The notes: generated from the letters alone by a model not told the origin. A stretch of DNA of 64,000 nucleotides from Luzula sylvatica (GCA_946800325.1 OX326960.1:36113629-36177628); one strand, 5' to 3'. Positions 54,701 to 64,000 are shown, counted from the stretch's first letter. A program made the numbers and translations.

Positions 54701-57270
54701 ATTCAAAAGAAGATTTTATCGCTTTGAGGAGTTCAAATAACGTGTTTTTAGATCATTTGTTTCGTATATTTTAGTACATAACTTTTCACCAAATTTCACA
54801 AACACTAAGAAAGTTTGTTTTTCAATTCAAAACAAGATTTTAACGCTTTGAGGAGTTCAAATAACGTGTTTTTAGATCATTTGTATTGTATCTTTTACTA
54901 CATAACTTTTCACCAAATTTCACAAACACTAAGGAAGTTTGTTTTTCGATTCAAAACAAGATTTTAACGCTTTGAGGAGTTCAAATAACGTGTTTTTACA
55001 TCATTTGTATCGTATCTTTTACTACATAACTTTTCACCAAATTTCACAAACACTAAGAAAGTTTGTTTTTCGATCCAAAACAAGATTTTAACGCTTTGAG
55101 GAGTTCAAATAACGTGTTTTCAGATCATTTGTATCGTATCTTTTACTACATAACTTTTCACCAAATTTCACAAACACTAAGGAAGTTTGTTTGTCGATTC
55201 AAAACAAGATTTTAACGCTTTGAGGAGTTCAAATAACGTGTTTTTAGATAATTTGTATCGTATCTTTTACTACATAACTTTTCACCAAATTTCACAAACA
55301 CTAAGAAAGTTTGTTTTTCGATTCAAAACAAGATTTTAACGCTTTGAGGAGTTCAAATAACGTGTTTTTAGATCATTTGTATCGTATGTTTTACTACGTA
55401 ACTTTTCACCAAATTTCACAAACACTAAGAAAGTTTGTTTATCGATTCAAAACAAGATTTTAACGCTTTGAGGAGTTCAAATAACGTGTTTTTAGATCAT
55501 TTGTATCGTATCTTTTACTACATAAATTTTCACAAAATTTCACAAACACTAAGAAAGTTTGTTTTTCGATTCAAAACAAGATTTTAACGCTTTGAGGAGT
55601 TCAAATAACGTGTCTTTAGATCATTTGTATCGTATCTTTTAGTACATAACTTTTCACCAAATTTCACAAACACTAAGAAAGTTTGTTTTTCGATTTCAAA
55701 ACAAGATTTTAACTCTTTGAGAAGTTCAAATAACGTGTTTTTAGATCATTTGTATCGTATCTTTTAGTACATAACTTTTCACCAAATTTCACAAACACTA
55801 AGAAAGTTTGTTTTTCGATTTCAAAACAAGATTTTAACGCTTTGAGGAGTTCAAATAACGTGTTTTTAGATCATTTGTATCGTATCTTTTAGTACATAAC
55901 TTTTCACCAAATTTCACCAACACTAAGAAAGTTTGTTTTTCGATTCAAAACAAGATTTTAACGCTTTGAGGAGTTCAAATAACGTGTTTTTAGATCATTT
56001 GTATCATATCTTTTAGTACATAACTTTTCACCAAATTTCACAAACACTAAGAAAGTTTGTTTTTCGATTTCAAAACAAGATTTTAACGCTTTGAGGAGTT
56101 CAAATAACGTGTTTTTAGATCATTTGTATCGTATCTTTTAGTACATAACTTTTCACCAAATTTCACAAACACTAAGGAAGTTTGTTTTTCGATTCAAAAC
56201 AAGATTTTAACGCTTTGAGGAGTTCAAATAACGTGTTTTTAGATCATTTGTATCGTATCTTTTACTACATAACTTTTCGCCAAATTTCACAAACACTAAG
56301 AAAATTTGTTTTTCGATTCAAAACAAGATTTTAACTCTTTGAGGAGTTCAAATAACGTGTTTTTAGATCATTTGTATCGTATCTTTTACTACATAACTTT
56401 TCACCAAATTTCACCAACACTAAGAAAGTTTGTTTTTCGATTTCAAAACAAGATTTTAACGCTTTGAGGAGTTCAAATAACGTGTTTTTAGATCATTTGT
56501 ATCGTATCTTTTACTACATAACATTTCACCAAATTTCACAAACACTAAGAAATTGTGTTTTTCGATTCAAAACAAGATTTTTACGCTTTGAGGAGTTCAA
56601 ATAACGTGTTTTTAGATCATTTGTATCGTATCTTTTACTACATAACTTTTCACCAAATTTCACAAACACTAAGGAAGTTTGTTTTTCGATTCAAAACAAG
56701 ATTTTAACGCTTTGAGGAGTTCAAATAACGTGTCTTTAGATCATTTGTATCGTATCTTTTAGTACATAACTTTTCACAAAATTTCACAAACACTAAGAAA
56801 GTTTGTTTTTCGATTTCAAAACAAGATTTTAACGCTTTGAGGAGTTCAAATAACGTGTTTTTAGATCATTTGTATCGTATCTTTTACTACATAACTTTTC
56901 GCCAAATTTCACAAACACTAAGAAAATTTGTTTTTCGATTCAAAACAAGATTTTAACGCTTTGAGGAGTTCAAATAACTGTTTTTAGATCATTTGTATCG
57001 TATCTTTTACTACATAACTTTTCACCAAATTTCACCAACACTAAGAAAGTTTGTTTTTCGATTTCAAAACAAGATTTTAACGCTTTGAGGAGTTCAAATA
57101 ACGTGTTTTTAGATCATTTGTATCGTATCTTTTACTACATAACTTTTCACCAAATTTCACAAACACTAAGAAAGTTTGTTTTTCGATTCAAAACAAGATT
57201 TTAACGCTTTGAGGAGTTCAAATAACGTGTTTTTAGATCATTTGTATCGTATCTTTTACTACATAACTTT
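51790..57270 (+). repeat. Long higher-order unit, copy II (truncated)
   Basis: This copy repeats copy I for about 5.5 kb at offset 7582. The few differences noticed are gtatcg for gtttcg near 53891, agataatttg near 53756, gagaagttc near 55719 and aaattgtg near 56551. It ends near 57.27 kb, where caccaacac and a 125-bp form replace the aaggaag monomer expected from 49.69 kb, and the lead-in type sequence starts again. Confidence 0.88.
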
Positions 57271-58745
57271 TCACCAAATTTCACCAACACTAAGAAAGTT
57301 TGTTTTTCGATTTCAAAACAAGATTTTAACGCTTTGAGGAGTTCAAATAACGTGTTTTTAGATCATTTGTATCGTATCTTTTACTACATAACTTTTCACC
57401 AAATTTCACCAACACTTAGAAAGTTTGTTTTTCGATTCAAAACAAGATTTTAACGCTTTGAGGAGTTCAAATAACGTGTTTTTTGATCATTTGTATCGTA
57501 TCTTTTACTACATAACTTTTCACCAAATTTCACCAACACTAAGAAAGTTTGTTTTTCGATTCAAAACAAGATTTTAACGCTTTGAGGAGTTCAAATAACT
57601 TGTTTTTAGATCATTTTTATCGTATCTTTTACTACATAACTTTTCACCAAATTTCACAAACACTAAGAAAGATTGTTTTCGATTCAAAACAAGATTTTAA
57701 CGCTTTGAGGAGTTCAAATAACGTGTTTTTAGATCATTTGTATCGTATCTTTTACTACATAACTTTTCACCAAATTTCACAAACACTAAGGAAGTTTGTT
57801 TTTCGATTCAAAACAAGATTTTAACGCTTTGAGGAGTTCAAATAACATGTTTTTAGATCATTTCTATCGTATCGTTTACTACATAACTTTTCACCAAATT
57901 TCACAAACACTTAGAAAGTTTGTTTTTCGATTCAAAACAAGATTTTAACGCTTTGAGGTGTTCAAATAACGTGTTTTTAGATCATTTGTATCGTATCTTT
58001 TACTACATAACTTTTCACCAAATTTCACAAACACTAAGAAAGGTTGTTTTTCGATTTCAAAACAAGATTTTAACGCTTTGAGGAGTTCAAATAACGTGTT
58101 TTCAGATCATTTGTATCGTATCTTTTAGTACATAACTTTTCACCAAATTTCACAAACACTAAGGAAGTTTGTTTTTCGATTCAAAACAAGATTTTAACGC
58201 TTTGAGGAGTTCAAATAACGTGTTTTTAGATCATTTGTATCGTATCATTTACTACATAACTTTTCACGAAATTTCACAAACACTAAGAAAGTTGGTTTTT
58301 CGATTCAAAACAAGATTTTAACGCTTTGAGGAGTTCAAATAACGTGTTTTGAGATCATTTGTACCGTATCTTTTACTACATAACTTTTCACCAAATTTCA
58401 CAAACACTAAGAAAGTTTGTTTTTCGATTCAAAACAAGATTTTAACGTTTTGAGGAGTTCAAATAACGTGTTTTTAGATCATTTGTATCGTATCTTTTAC
58501 TACATAACTTTTCACCAAATTTCACAAACAATAAGGAAGTTTGTTTTTCGATTCAAAACAAGATTTTAACGCTTTGAGGAGTTCAAATAACGTGTTTTTA
58601 GATCATTTGTATCGTATCTTTTACTACATAACTTTTCACCAAATTTCACAAACACTAAGAAAGTTTGTTTTTCGATTCAAAACAAGATTTTAATGCTTTG
58701 AGGAGTTCAAATAACGTGTTTTTAGATCATTTGTATCGTATCTTT
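57271..58745 (+). repeat. Lead-in segment before long unit copy III
   Basis: This block matches 29.9-31.3 kb at offset 27460, including the anchor monomer at 57609, atcgtttact near 57871, caataagg near 58529 and taatgctttg at 58691. Unlike the 43.3 kb counterpart it still has the two monomers lost there, so it is closer to the undeleted ancestor. Private changes include cgtatcattt near 58242 and gtaccgtatc near 58362. Confidence 0.83.
57609..57731 (+). repeat. 123-bp anchor monomer, representative of 17 copies
   Basis: This monomer begins gatcatttttatcg (G9T) and carries agattgttttcg, one T short, so it is 123 bp or exactly 41 codons. It follows a monomer with aacttg (G116T). The same copy starts at 337, 2078, 5431, 9033, 11268, 14124, 16606, 20209, 23564, 26919, 30149, 32882, 34622, 35740, 38970, 40088 and 57609. 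It is a convenient anchor for higher-order units: gaps between successive copies are 1741, 3353, 3602, 2235, 2856, 2482, 3603, 3355, 3355, 3230, 2733, 1740, 1118, 3230, 1118 and 17521 bp. It is missing from about 40.2 to 57.6 kb. Confidence 0.93.
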
Positions 58746-58972
58746 TACTACATAAATTTTCACCAAATTTCACCAACACTAAGAAAGTTTGTTTATCGAT
58801 TCAAAACAAGATTTTAACGCTTTGAGGAGTTCAAATAACGTGTTTTTAGATCATTTGTATCGTTTCTTTTACTACATAAATTTTCACCAAATTTCACAAA
58901 CACTAAGGAAGTTTGTTTTTCGATTCAAAACAAGATTTTAACGCTTTGAGGAGTTCAAATAACGTGTCTTTA

Positions 58973-59097
58973 GATCATTTGTATCGTATCTTTTAGTACA
59001 TAACTTTTCACCAAATTTCACAAACACTAAGAAAGTTTGTTTTTCGATTTCAAAACAAGATTTTAACGCTTTGAGGAGTTCAAATAACGTGTTTTTA
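58973..59097 (+). repeat. Representative 125-bp monomer variant
   Basis: The copy directly before the reference monomer is one base longer because gattcaaaac reads gatttcaaaac (an extra T after site 77). This form is present throughout the array, often once in every two to four monomers, at fixed ranks within each higher-order unit. It is the main reason the long periods (3355, 4348, 7582) are not exact multiples of 124. Confidence 0.93.
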
Positions 59098-59221
59098 GAT
59101 CATTTGTATCGTATCTTTTACTACATAACTTTTCACCAAATTTCACAAACACTAAGAAAGTTTGTTTTTCGATTCAAAACAAGATTTTAACGCTTTGAGG
59201 AGTTCAAATAACGTGTTTTTA
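59098..59221 (+). repeat. Representative 124-bp monomer
   Basis: This copy fits the majority base at nearly every site and serves as the reference for site numbers. Its landmarks are GATC at sites 1-4, CpG at 13/14, 73/74, 94/95 and 115/116, a palindromic AAATTT at 41-46, the arms ACAAAC at 48-53 and GTTTGT at 63-68, and a T run at 119-123. Base counts by eye are A 41, T 48, C 20, G 15. It does not resemble the Arabidopsis 178-bp centromere repeat as I remember it. Confidence 0.95.
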
Positions 59222-62200
59222 GATCATTTGTATCGTATCTTTTACTACATAACTTTTCACCAAATTTCACAAACACTAAGGAAGTTTGTTTTTCGATTCA
59301 AAACAAGATTTTAACGCTTTGAGGAGTTCAAATAACGTGTCTTTAGATCATTTGTATCGTATCTTTTAGTACATAACTTTTCACCAAATTTCACAAACAC
59401 TTAGAAAGTTTGTTTTTCGATTTCAAAACAAGATTTTAACGCTTTGAGGAGTTCAAATAACGTGTTTTTAGTTCATTTGTATCGTATCTTTTAGTACATA
59501 AGTTTGCACCAAATTTCACAAACACTAAGGAAGTTTGTTTTTCGATTCAAAAGAAGATTTTATCGCTTTGAGGAGTTCAAATAACGTGTTTTTAGATCAT
59601 TTGTTTCGTATCTTTTACTACATAAATTTTCACCAAATTTCACCAACACTAAGAAAGTTTGTTTATCGATTCAAAACAAGATTTTAACGCTTTGAGGAGT
59701 TCAAATAACGTGTTTTTAGATCATTTGTATCGTATCTTTTACTACATAAATTTTCACCAAATTTCACAAACACTAAGGAAGTTTGTTTTTCGATTCAAAA
59801 CAAGATTTTAACGCTTTGAGGAGTTCAAATAACGTGTCTTTAGATCATTTGTATCGTATCTTTTAGTACATAACTTTTCACCAAATTTCACAAACACTAA
59901 GAAAGTTTGTTTTTCGATTTCAAAACAAGATTTTAACGCTTTGAGGAGTTCAAATAACGTGTTTTTAGATCATTTGTATCGTATCTTTTACTACATAACT
60001 TTTCACCAAATTTCACAAACACTAAGAAAGTTTGTTTTTCGATTCAAAACAAGATTTTAACGCTTTGAGGAGTTCAAATAACGTGTTTTTAGATCATTTG
60101 TATCGTATCTTTTACTACATAACTTTTCACCAAATTTCACAAACACTAAGGAAGTTTGTTTTTCGATTCAAAACAAGATTTTAACGCTTTGAGGAGTTCA
60201 AATAACGTGTCTTTAGATCATTTGTATCGTATCTTTTAGTACATAACTTTTCACCAAATTTCACAAACACTTAGAAAGTTTGTTTTTCGATTTCAAAACA
60301 AGATTTTAACGCTTTGAGGAGTTCAAATAACGTGTTTTTAGTTCATTTGTATCGTATCTTTTAGTACATAAGTTTTCACCAAATTTCACAAACACTAAGG
60401 AAGTTGGTTTTTCGATTCAAAACAAGATTTCAACGCTTTGAGGAGTTCAAATAACGTGTTTTGAGATCATTTGTATCGTATCTTTTACTACATAACTTTT
60501 CACCAAATTTCACAAACACTTAGAAAGTTTGTTTTTCGATTCAAAACAAGATTTTAACGCTTTGAGGAGTTCAAATAACATGTTTTTAGATCATTTCTAT
60601 CGTATCGTTTACTACATAACTTTTCCCCAAATTTCACAAACACTTAGAAAGTTTGTTTTTCGATTCAAAACAAGATTTTAACGCTTTGAGGAGTTCAAAT
60701 AACGTGTTTTTAGATCATTTGTATCGTATCTTTTACTACATAACTTTTCACCAAATTTCACCAACACTAAGAAAGTTTGTTTTTCGATTCAAAACAAGAT
60801 TTTAACGCTTTGAGGAGTTCAAATAACGTGTCTTTAGATCATTTGTATCGTATCTTTTAGTACATAACTTTTCACAAAATTTCACAAACACTAAGAAAGT
60901 TTGTTTTTCGATTTCAAAACAAGATTTTAACGCTTTGAGGAGTTCAAATAACGTGTTTTTAGATCATTTGTATCGTATCTTTTACTACATAACTTTTCAC
61001 CAAATTTCACAAACACTAAGAAAGTTTGTTTTTCGATTCAAAACAAGATTTTAACGCTTTGAGGAGTTCAAATAACGTGTTTTCAGATCATTTGTATCGT
61101 ATCTTTTACTACATAACTTTTCACCAAATTTCACAAACACTAAGGAAGTTTGTTTTTCGATTCAAAACAAGATTTTAACGCTTTGAAGAGTTCAAATAAC
61201 TTGTTTTTAGATAATTTGTATCGTATCTTTTACTACATAACTTTTCACCAAATTTCACAAACACTAAGAAAGTTTGTTTTTCGATTCAAAACAAGATTTT
61301 AACGCTTTGAGGAGTTCAAATAGCGTGTTTTTATGTCATTTGTATCGTATCTTTTACTACATAACTTTTCACCAAATTTCACCAACACTAAGAAAGTTTG
61401 TTTTTCGATTCAAAAGAAGATTTTAACGCTTTGAGGAGTTCAAATAACGTGTTTTTAGATCATTTGTATCGTATCTTTTAGTACATAACTTTTCACCAAA
61501 TTTCACAAACACTAAGAAAGTTTGTTTTTCGATTTCAAAACAAGATTTTAACGCTTTGAGGAGTTCAAATAACGTGTTTTTAGTTCATTTGTATCGTATC
61601 TTTTAGTACATAAGTTTTCACCAAATTTCACAAACACTAAGGAAGTTTGTTTTTCGATTCAAAAGAAGATTTTATCGCTTTGAGGAGTTCAAATAACGTG
61701 TTTTTAGATCATTTGTTTCGTATATTTTAGTACATAACTTTTCACCAAATTTCACAAACACTAAGAAAGTTTGTTTTTCAATTCAAAACAAGATTTTAAC
61801 GCTTTGAGGAGTTCAAATAACGTGTTTTTAGATCATTTGTATCGTATCTTTTACTACATAACTTTTCACCAAATTTCACAAACACTAAGGAAGTTTGTTT
61901 TTCGATTCAAAACAAGATTTTAACGCTTTGAGGAGTTCAAATAACGTGTTTTTACATCATTTGTATCGTATCTTTTACTACATAACTTTTCACCAAATTT
62001 CACAAACACTAAGAAAGTTTGTTTTTCGATCCAAAACAAGATTTTAACGCTTTGAGGAGTTCAAATAACGTGTTTTCAGATCATTTGTATCGTATCTTTT
62101 ACTACATAACTTTTCACCAAATTTCACAAACACTAAGGAAGTTTGTTTGTCGATTCAAAACAAGATTTTAACGCTTTGAGGAGTTCAAATAACGTGTTTT

Positions 62201-63240
62201 TAGATAATTTGTATCGTACCTTTTACTACATAACTTTTCACCAAATTTCACAAACACTAAGAAAGTTTGTTTTTCGATTCAAAACAAGATTTTAACGCTT
62301 TGAGGAGTTCAAATAACGTGTTTTTAGATCATTTGTATCGTATGTTTTACTACGTAACTTTTCACCAAATTTCACAAACACTAAGAAAGTTTGTTTATCG
62401 ATTCAAAACAAGATTTTAACGCTTTGAGGAGTTCAAATAACGTGTTTTTAGATCATTTGTATCGTATCTTTTACTACATAAATTTTCACAAAATTTCACA
62501 AACACTAAGAAAGTTTGTTTTTCGATTCAAAACAAGATTTTAACGCTTTGAGGAGTTCAAATAACATGTCTTTAGATCATTTGTATCGTATCTTTTAGTA
62601 CATAACTTTTCACCAAATTTCACAAACACTAAGAGAGTTTGTTTTTCGATTTCAAAACAAGATTTTAACGCTTTGAGGAGTTCAAATAACGTGTTTTTAG
62701 ATCATTTGTATCGTATCTTTTACTACATAACTTTTCAACAAATTTCACAAACACTAAGAAAGTTTGTTTTTCGATTCAAAACAAGATTTTAACGCTTTGA
62801 GGAGTTCAAATAACGTGTTTTTAGATCATTTGTATCGTATCTTTTAGTACATAACTTTTCACCAAATTTCACCAACACTAAGAAAGTTTGTTTTTCGATT
62901 CAAAACAAGATTTTAACGCTTTGAGGAGTTCAAATAACGTGTTTTTAGATCATTTGTATCATATCTTTTAGTACATAACTTTTCACCAAATTTCACAAAC
63001 ACTAAGAAGGTTTGTTTTTCGATTTCAAAACAAGATTTTAACGCTTTGAGGAGTTCAAATAACGTGTTTTTAGATCATTTGTATCGTATCTTTTAGTACA
63101 TAACTTTTCACCAAATTTCACAAACACTAAGGAAGTTTGTTTTTCGATTCAAAACAAGATTTTAACGCTTTGAGGAGTTCAAATAACATGTTTTTAGATC
63201 ATTTGTATCGTATCTTTTACTACATAACTTTTCACCAAAT

Positions 63241-63578
63241 TTCACAAACACTAAGAAAGTTTGTTTTTCGATTCAAAACAAGATTTTAACGCTTTGAGGA
63301 GTTCAAATAACGTGTTTTCAGATCATTTGTATCGTATCTTTTACTACAGAACTTTTCACCAAATTTGACAAACACTAAGGAAGTTTGTTTTTCGATTCAA
63401 AACAAGATTTTAACGCTTTGAGGAGTTCAAATAACTTATTTATAGATAATTTGTATCGTATCTTTTACTACATAACTTTTCACCAAATTTCACAAACACT
63501 AAGAAAGTTTGTTTTTCGATTCAAAACAAGATTTTAACGCTTTGAGGAGTTCAAATAACGTGTTTTTAGATCATTTGT
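63241..63578 (+). repeat. Last monomers of the 124-bp array
   Basis: The closing monomers follow the order at 61.0-61.35 kb (gtgttttcagatc, then an aactt monomer with agataatttg), about 18 monomers back. They carry private changes: ctacagaac near 63345, aatttgacaaac near 63362, and aacttatttatagataa near 63434. The final full monomer is close to consensus. The array stops eight to ten bases into the next copy, after gatcatttgt. Confidence 0.85.
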
Positions 63579-63620
63579 GTTGGACGTCCATTTTTTTTAA
63601 TGTGTTGGACGTCCATTTTT
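63576..63620 (+). other. Array junction with a 25-bp direct duplication
   Basis: The sequence tgtgttggacgtccattttt appears at 63576 and again at 63601, 25 bases apart, with a T run and taa between. The first copy overlaps the end of the satellite gatcatttgt, so the breakpoint falls in a short shared tgt. Each copy contains the perfect 10-base palindrome tggacgtcca. The duplication could come from slippage or from a repaired break at the edge of the array. Confidence 0.85.
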
Positions 63621-63773
63621 CATTTTTAAGATTTTGTCGAAAAACAGAAATTTGTGTGTGTTAGTTTCTGTTACGGAGTATTTTGACGACAACATGCAAA
63701 TTGAGTATTTTTCGTGTCATAATTTAATTTTGAATTTTATTTAAAAATACGAGAATTGATTTTTTTTTTAAGG
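63603..63773 (+). repeat. Second satellite, unit 1 (171 bp)
   Basis: This unit runs from tgttggacgtccattttt to the T run before ggtggtagac. It is very AT-rich and shares no evident sequence with the 124-bp repeat. Blocks it shares with unit 2 include agaaatttgtgtgtgttagt, ttacgga, acaacat, aaattgagtatttt, gtgtcata and aattgat. As recalled, a period of about 172 is close to many plant centromere repeats. Confidence 0.82.
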
Positions 63774-63947
63774 TGGTAGACTTCCATTTTTGTCGTTTTA
63801 ATTTTTTTTGTAAAAATAGAAATTTGTGTGTGTTAGTCTTCTATTACGGATTATTTCGAGTACAACATCAAAATTGAGTATTTTGCTAGTGTCATACTTC
63901 AATTTTGAGATTTTTTAGAAAATATGATAATTGATCTTTTTTTATGG
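63774..63947 (+). repeat. Second satellite, unit 2 (174 bp)
   Basis: It starts tggtagacttccattttt and ends before tgtaagacttcc. By eye it agrees with unit 1 at roughly three quarters of sites, with small gaps in T runs. This is far less alike than neighbouring 124-bp monomers are to each other, so this family is older or less homogenised at this edge. Confidence 0.8.
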
Positions 63948-64000
63948 TGTAAGACTTCCTTTTTTGCATTTTTAATTTTTTTTTTTGAAAAATATAAATT
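63948..64000 (+). repeat. Second satellite, unit 3 (cut by window end)
   Basis: The 53 bases starting tgtaagacttcc repeat the opening of units 1 and 2, including the long T run and the start of the gaaaaatataaat block. This shows that the second family is itself tandem and continues beyond the window. How far it extends cannot be seen. Confidence 0.75.

Larger units (their letters stand above)
58746..63240 (+). repeat. Long higher-order unit, copy III (to array edge)
   Basis: It matches copy II at offset 6956 and copy I at offset 14538 (14537 after about 62.7 kb). Shared marks include aaaagaagattttatcgc at 59549 and 61661, gtttgtcgattc near 62148 and ctacgtaac near 62350. Changes private to this copy become more frequent towards the edge: ttgcaccaaat near 59504, tttatgtcat near 61330, gtaccttttac near 62216, aagagagtttg near 62631, ttcaacaaattt near 62735 and aagaaggtttg near 63004. 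Confidence 0.83.
1..63578 (+). repeat. 124-bp satellite array, about 510 head-to-tail monomers
   Basis: The same sequence recurs every 123 to 125 bases from the first base to 63578, always in one orientation. Each copy runs gatcatttgt, atcgtatctt, ttactacata, acttttcacc, then a stretch ending in acgctttgaggagttcaaat and a T run. The window opens inside a monomer (about site 38), so the array continues to the left. Composition of the consensus is about 28% GC with four CpG sites. Interior copies differ from consensus at only a few sites, and most differences are shared by many copies, which is the mark of repeated unequal exchange or conversion. No mobile element or unique sequence interrupts it. 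A structural, centromeric or heterochromatic role is inferred from size and homogeneity; nothing in the sequence proves it. Confidence 0.98.

Noticed and set aside
277..57824. Seventeen 91-residue and four 61-residue reading frames as genes
   Set aside because: They start at TTG, lie wholly inside satellite monomers, repeat the monomer in their own protein sequence, and vary only as the DNA repeat varies. No promoter, ribosome site, intron signal or known domain is present.
59165..59185. CENP-B box like motif at ttttcgattcaaaacaag
   Set aside because: The TTCG and one A fit, but the required CGGG end is missing (acaa in its place), and the 125-bp form also shifts the spacing.
59098..59221. 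Tn-like or MITE copies with terminal inverted repeats
   Set aside because: All copies are directly abutting in one orientation with no target duplications. The only inverted repeat is the 6-base dyad inside each monomer.
1..63578. CRISPR array
   Set aside because: Every base of the period is repeated, so there are no unique spacers, and the 124-bp unit is far longer than a CRISPR repeat.
1..63578. Assembly artefact made by copying one unit many times
   Set aside because: Units differ in length (2482, 3355, 3602, 4348, 7582) and carry private single-base changes, so the array is not one unit pasted repeatedly. The 4348-bp pair alone still deserves a read-level check.
63603..63947. Common origin of the 124-bp and 172-bp repeats
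   Set aside because: Apart from T runs and a short tgt at the junction I find no shared block of convincing length, so they are treated as separate families.
63579..64000. Telomere or rRNA spacer at the array edge
   Set aside because: There is no TTTAGGG or similar run, and no rRNA-like sequence. The flank repeats itself at 171-174 bp and is a second satellite.

Overview
The window is non-coding satellite DNA from end to end. Positions 1 to about 63578 are one head-to-tail array of an AT-rich (about 28% GC) monomer of 124 bp, roughly 510 copies, all in the same orientation and with no insertion, inversion or transposon. The last 420 bases cross the array edge into a second, unrelated tandem repeat with a period of 171 to 174 bp. 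I find no real gene, RNA gene, promoter, origin or CRISPR array. The only open reading frames are short, begin at TTG, and are by-products of the repeat.

Monomer numbering used below starts at the GATC of gatcatttgt. A plain 124-bp copy is 59098-59221. A very common 125-bp form has one extra T after site 77 (gattcaaaac becomes gatttcaaaac). A rare 123-bp form lacks a base in the T run before the TTCG. Recurrent variants (C24G, C32A, C40A, A50C, A60G, G63A, T71A, G116A/T, T120C, T123C/G, A104T) occur in fixed orders, so the array is built of higher-order repeats (HORs) and not of randomly shuffled monomers.

Layout: 1-3640 are older mixed units. 3640-10970 hold two tandem copies of a 3602-bp unit (29 monomers). 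13545-18508 hold two copies of a 2482-bp unit (20 monomers). 16980-29310 hold nearly four copies of a 3355-bp unit (27 monomers). 29310-33420 are a mosaic. 33420-43230 hold two full copies and a partial copy of a 4348-bp unit (35 monomers). 43230-63578 hold three copies of a very long unit spaced 7582 and 6956 bp apart (61 and 56 monomers). Block edges are read by eye and are good to about one monomer.

The organism is a eukaryote, most likely a plant. As established knowledge recalled without a search, the holocentric woodrush Luzula sylvatica has two CENH3-associated satellites, Lusy1 of about 124 bp and Lusy2 of about 174 bp. Finding a 124-bp array abutting a repeat of about 172 bp fits that pairing. 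The match is on monomer length only, so the identification is an inference. If it is right, the window is a centromeric unit of a holocentric chromosome and its edge.
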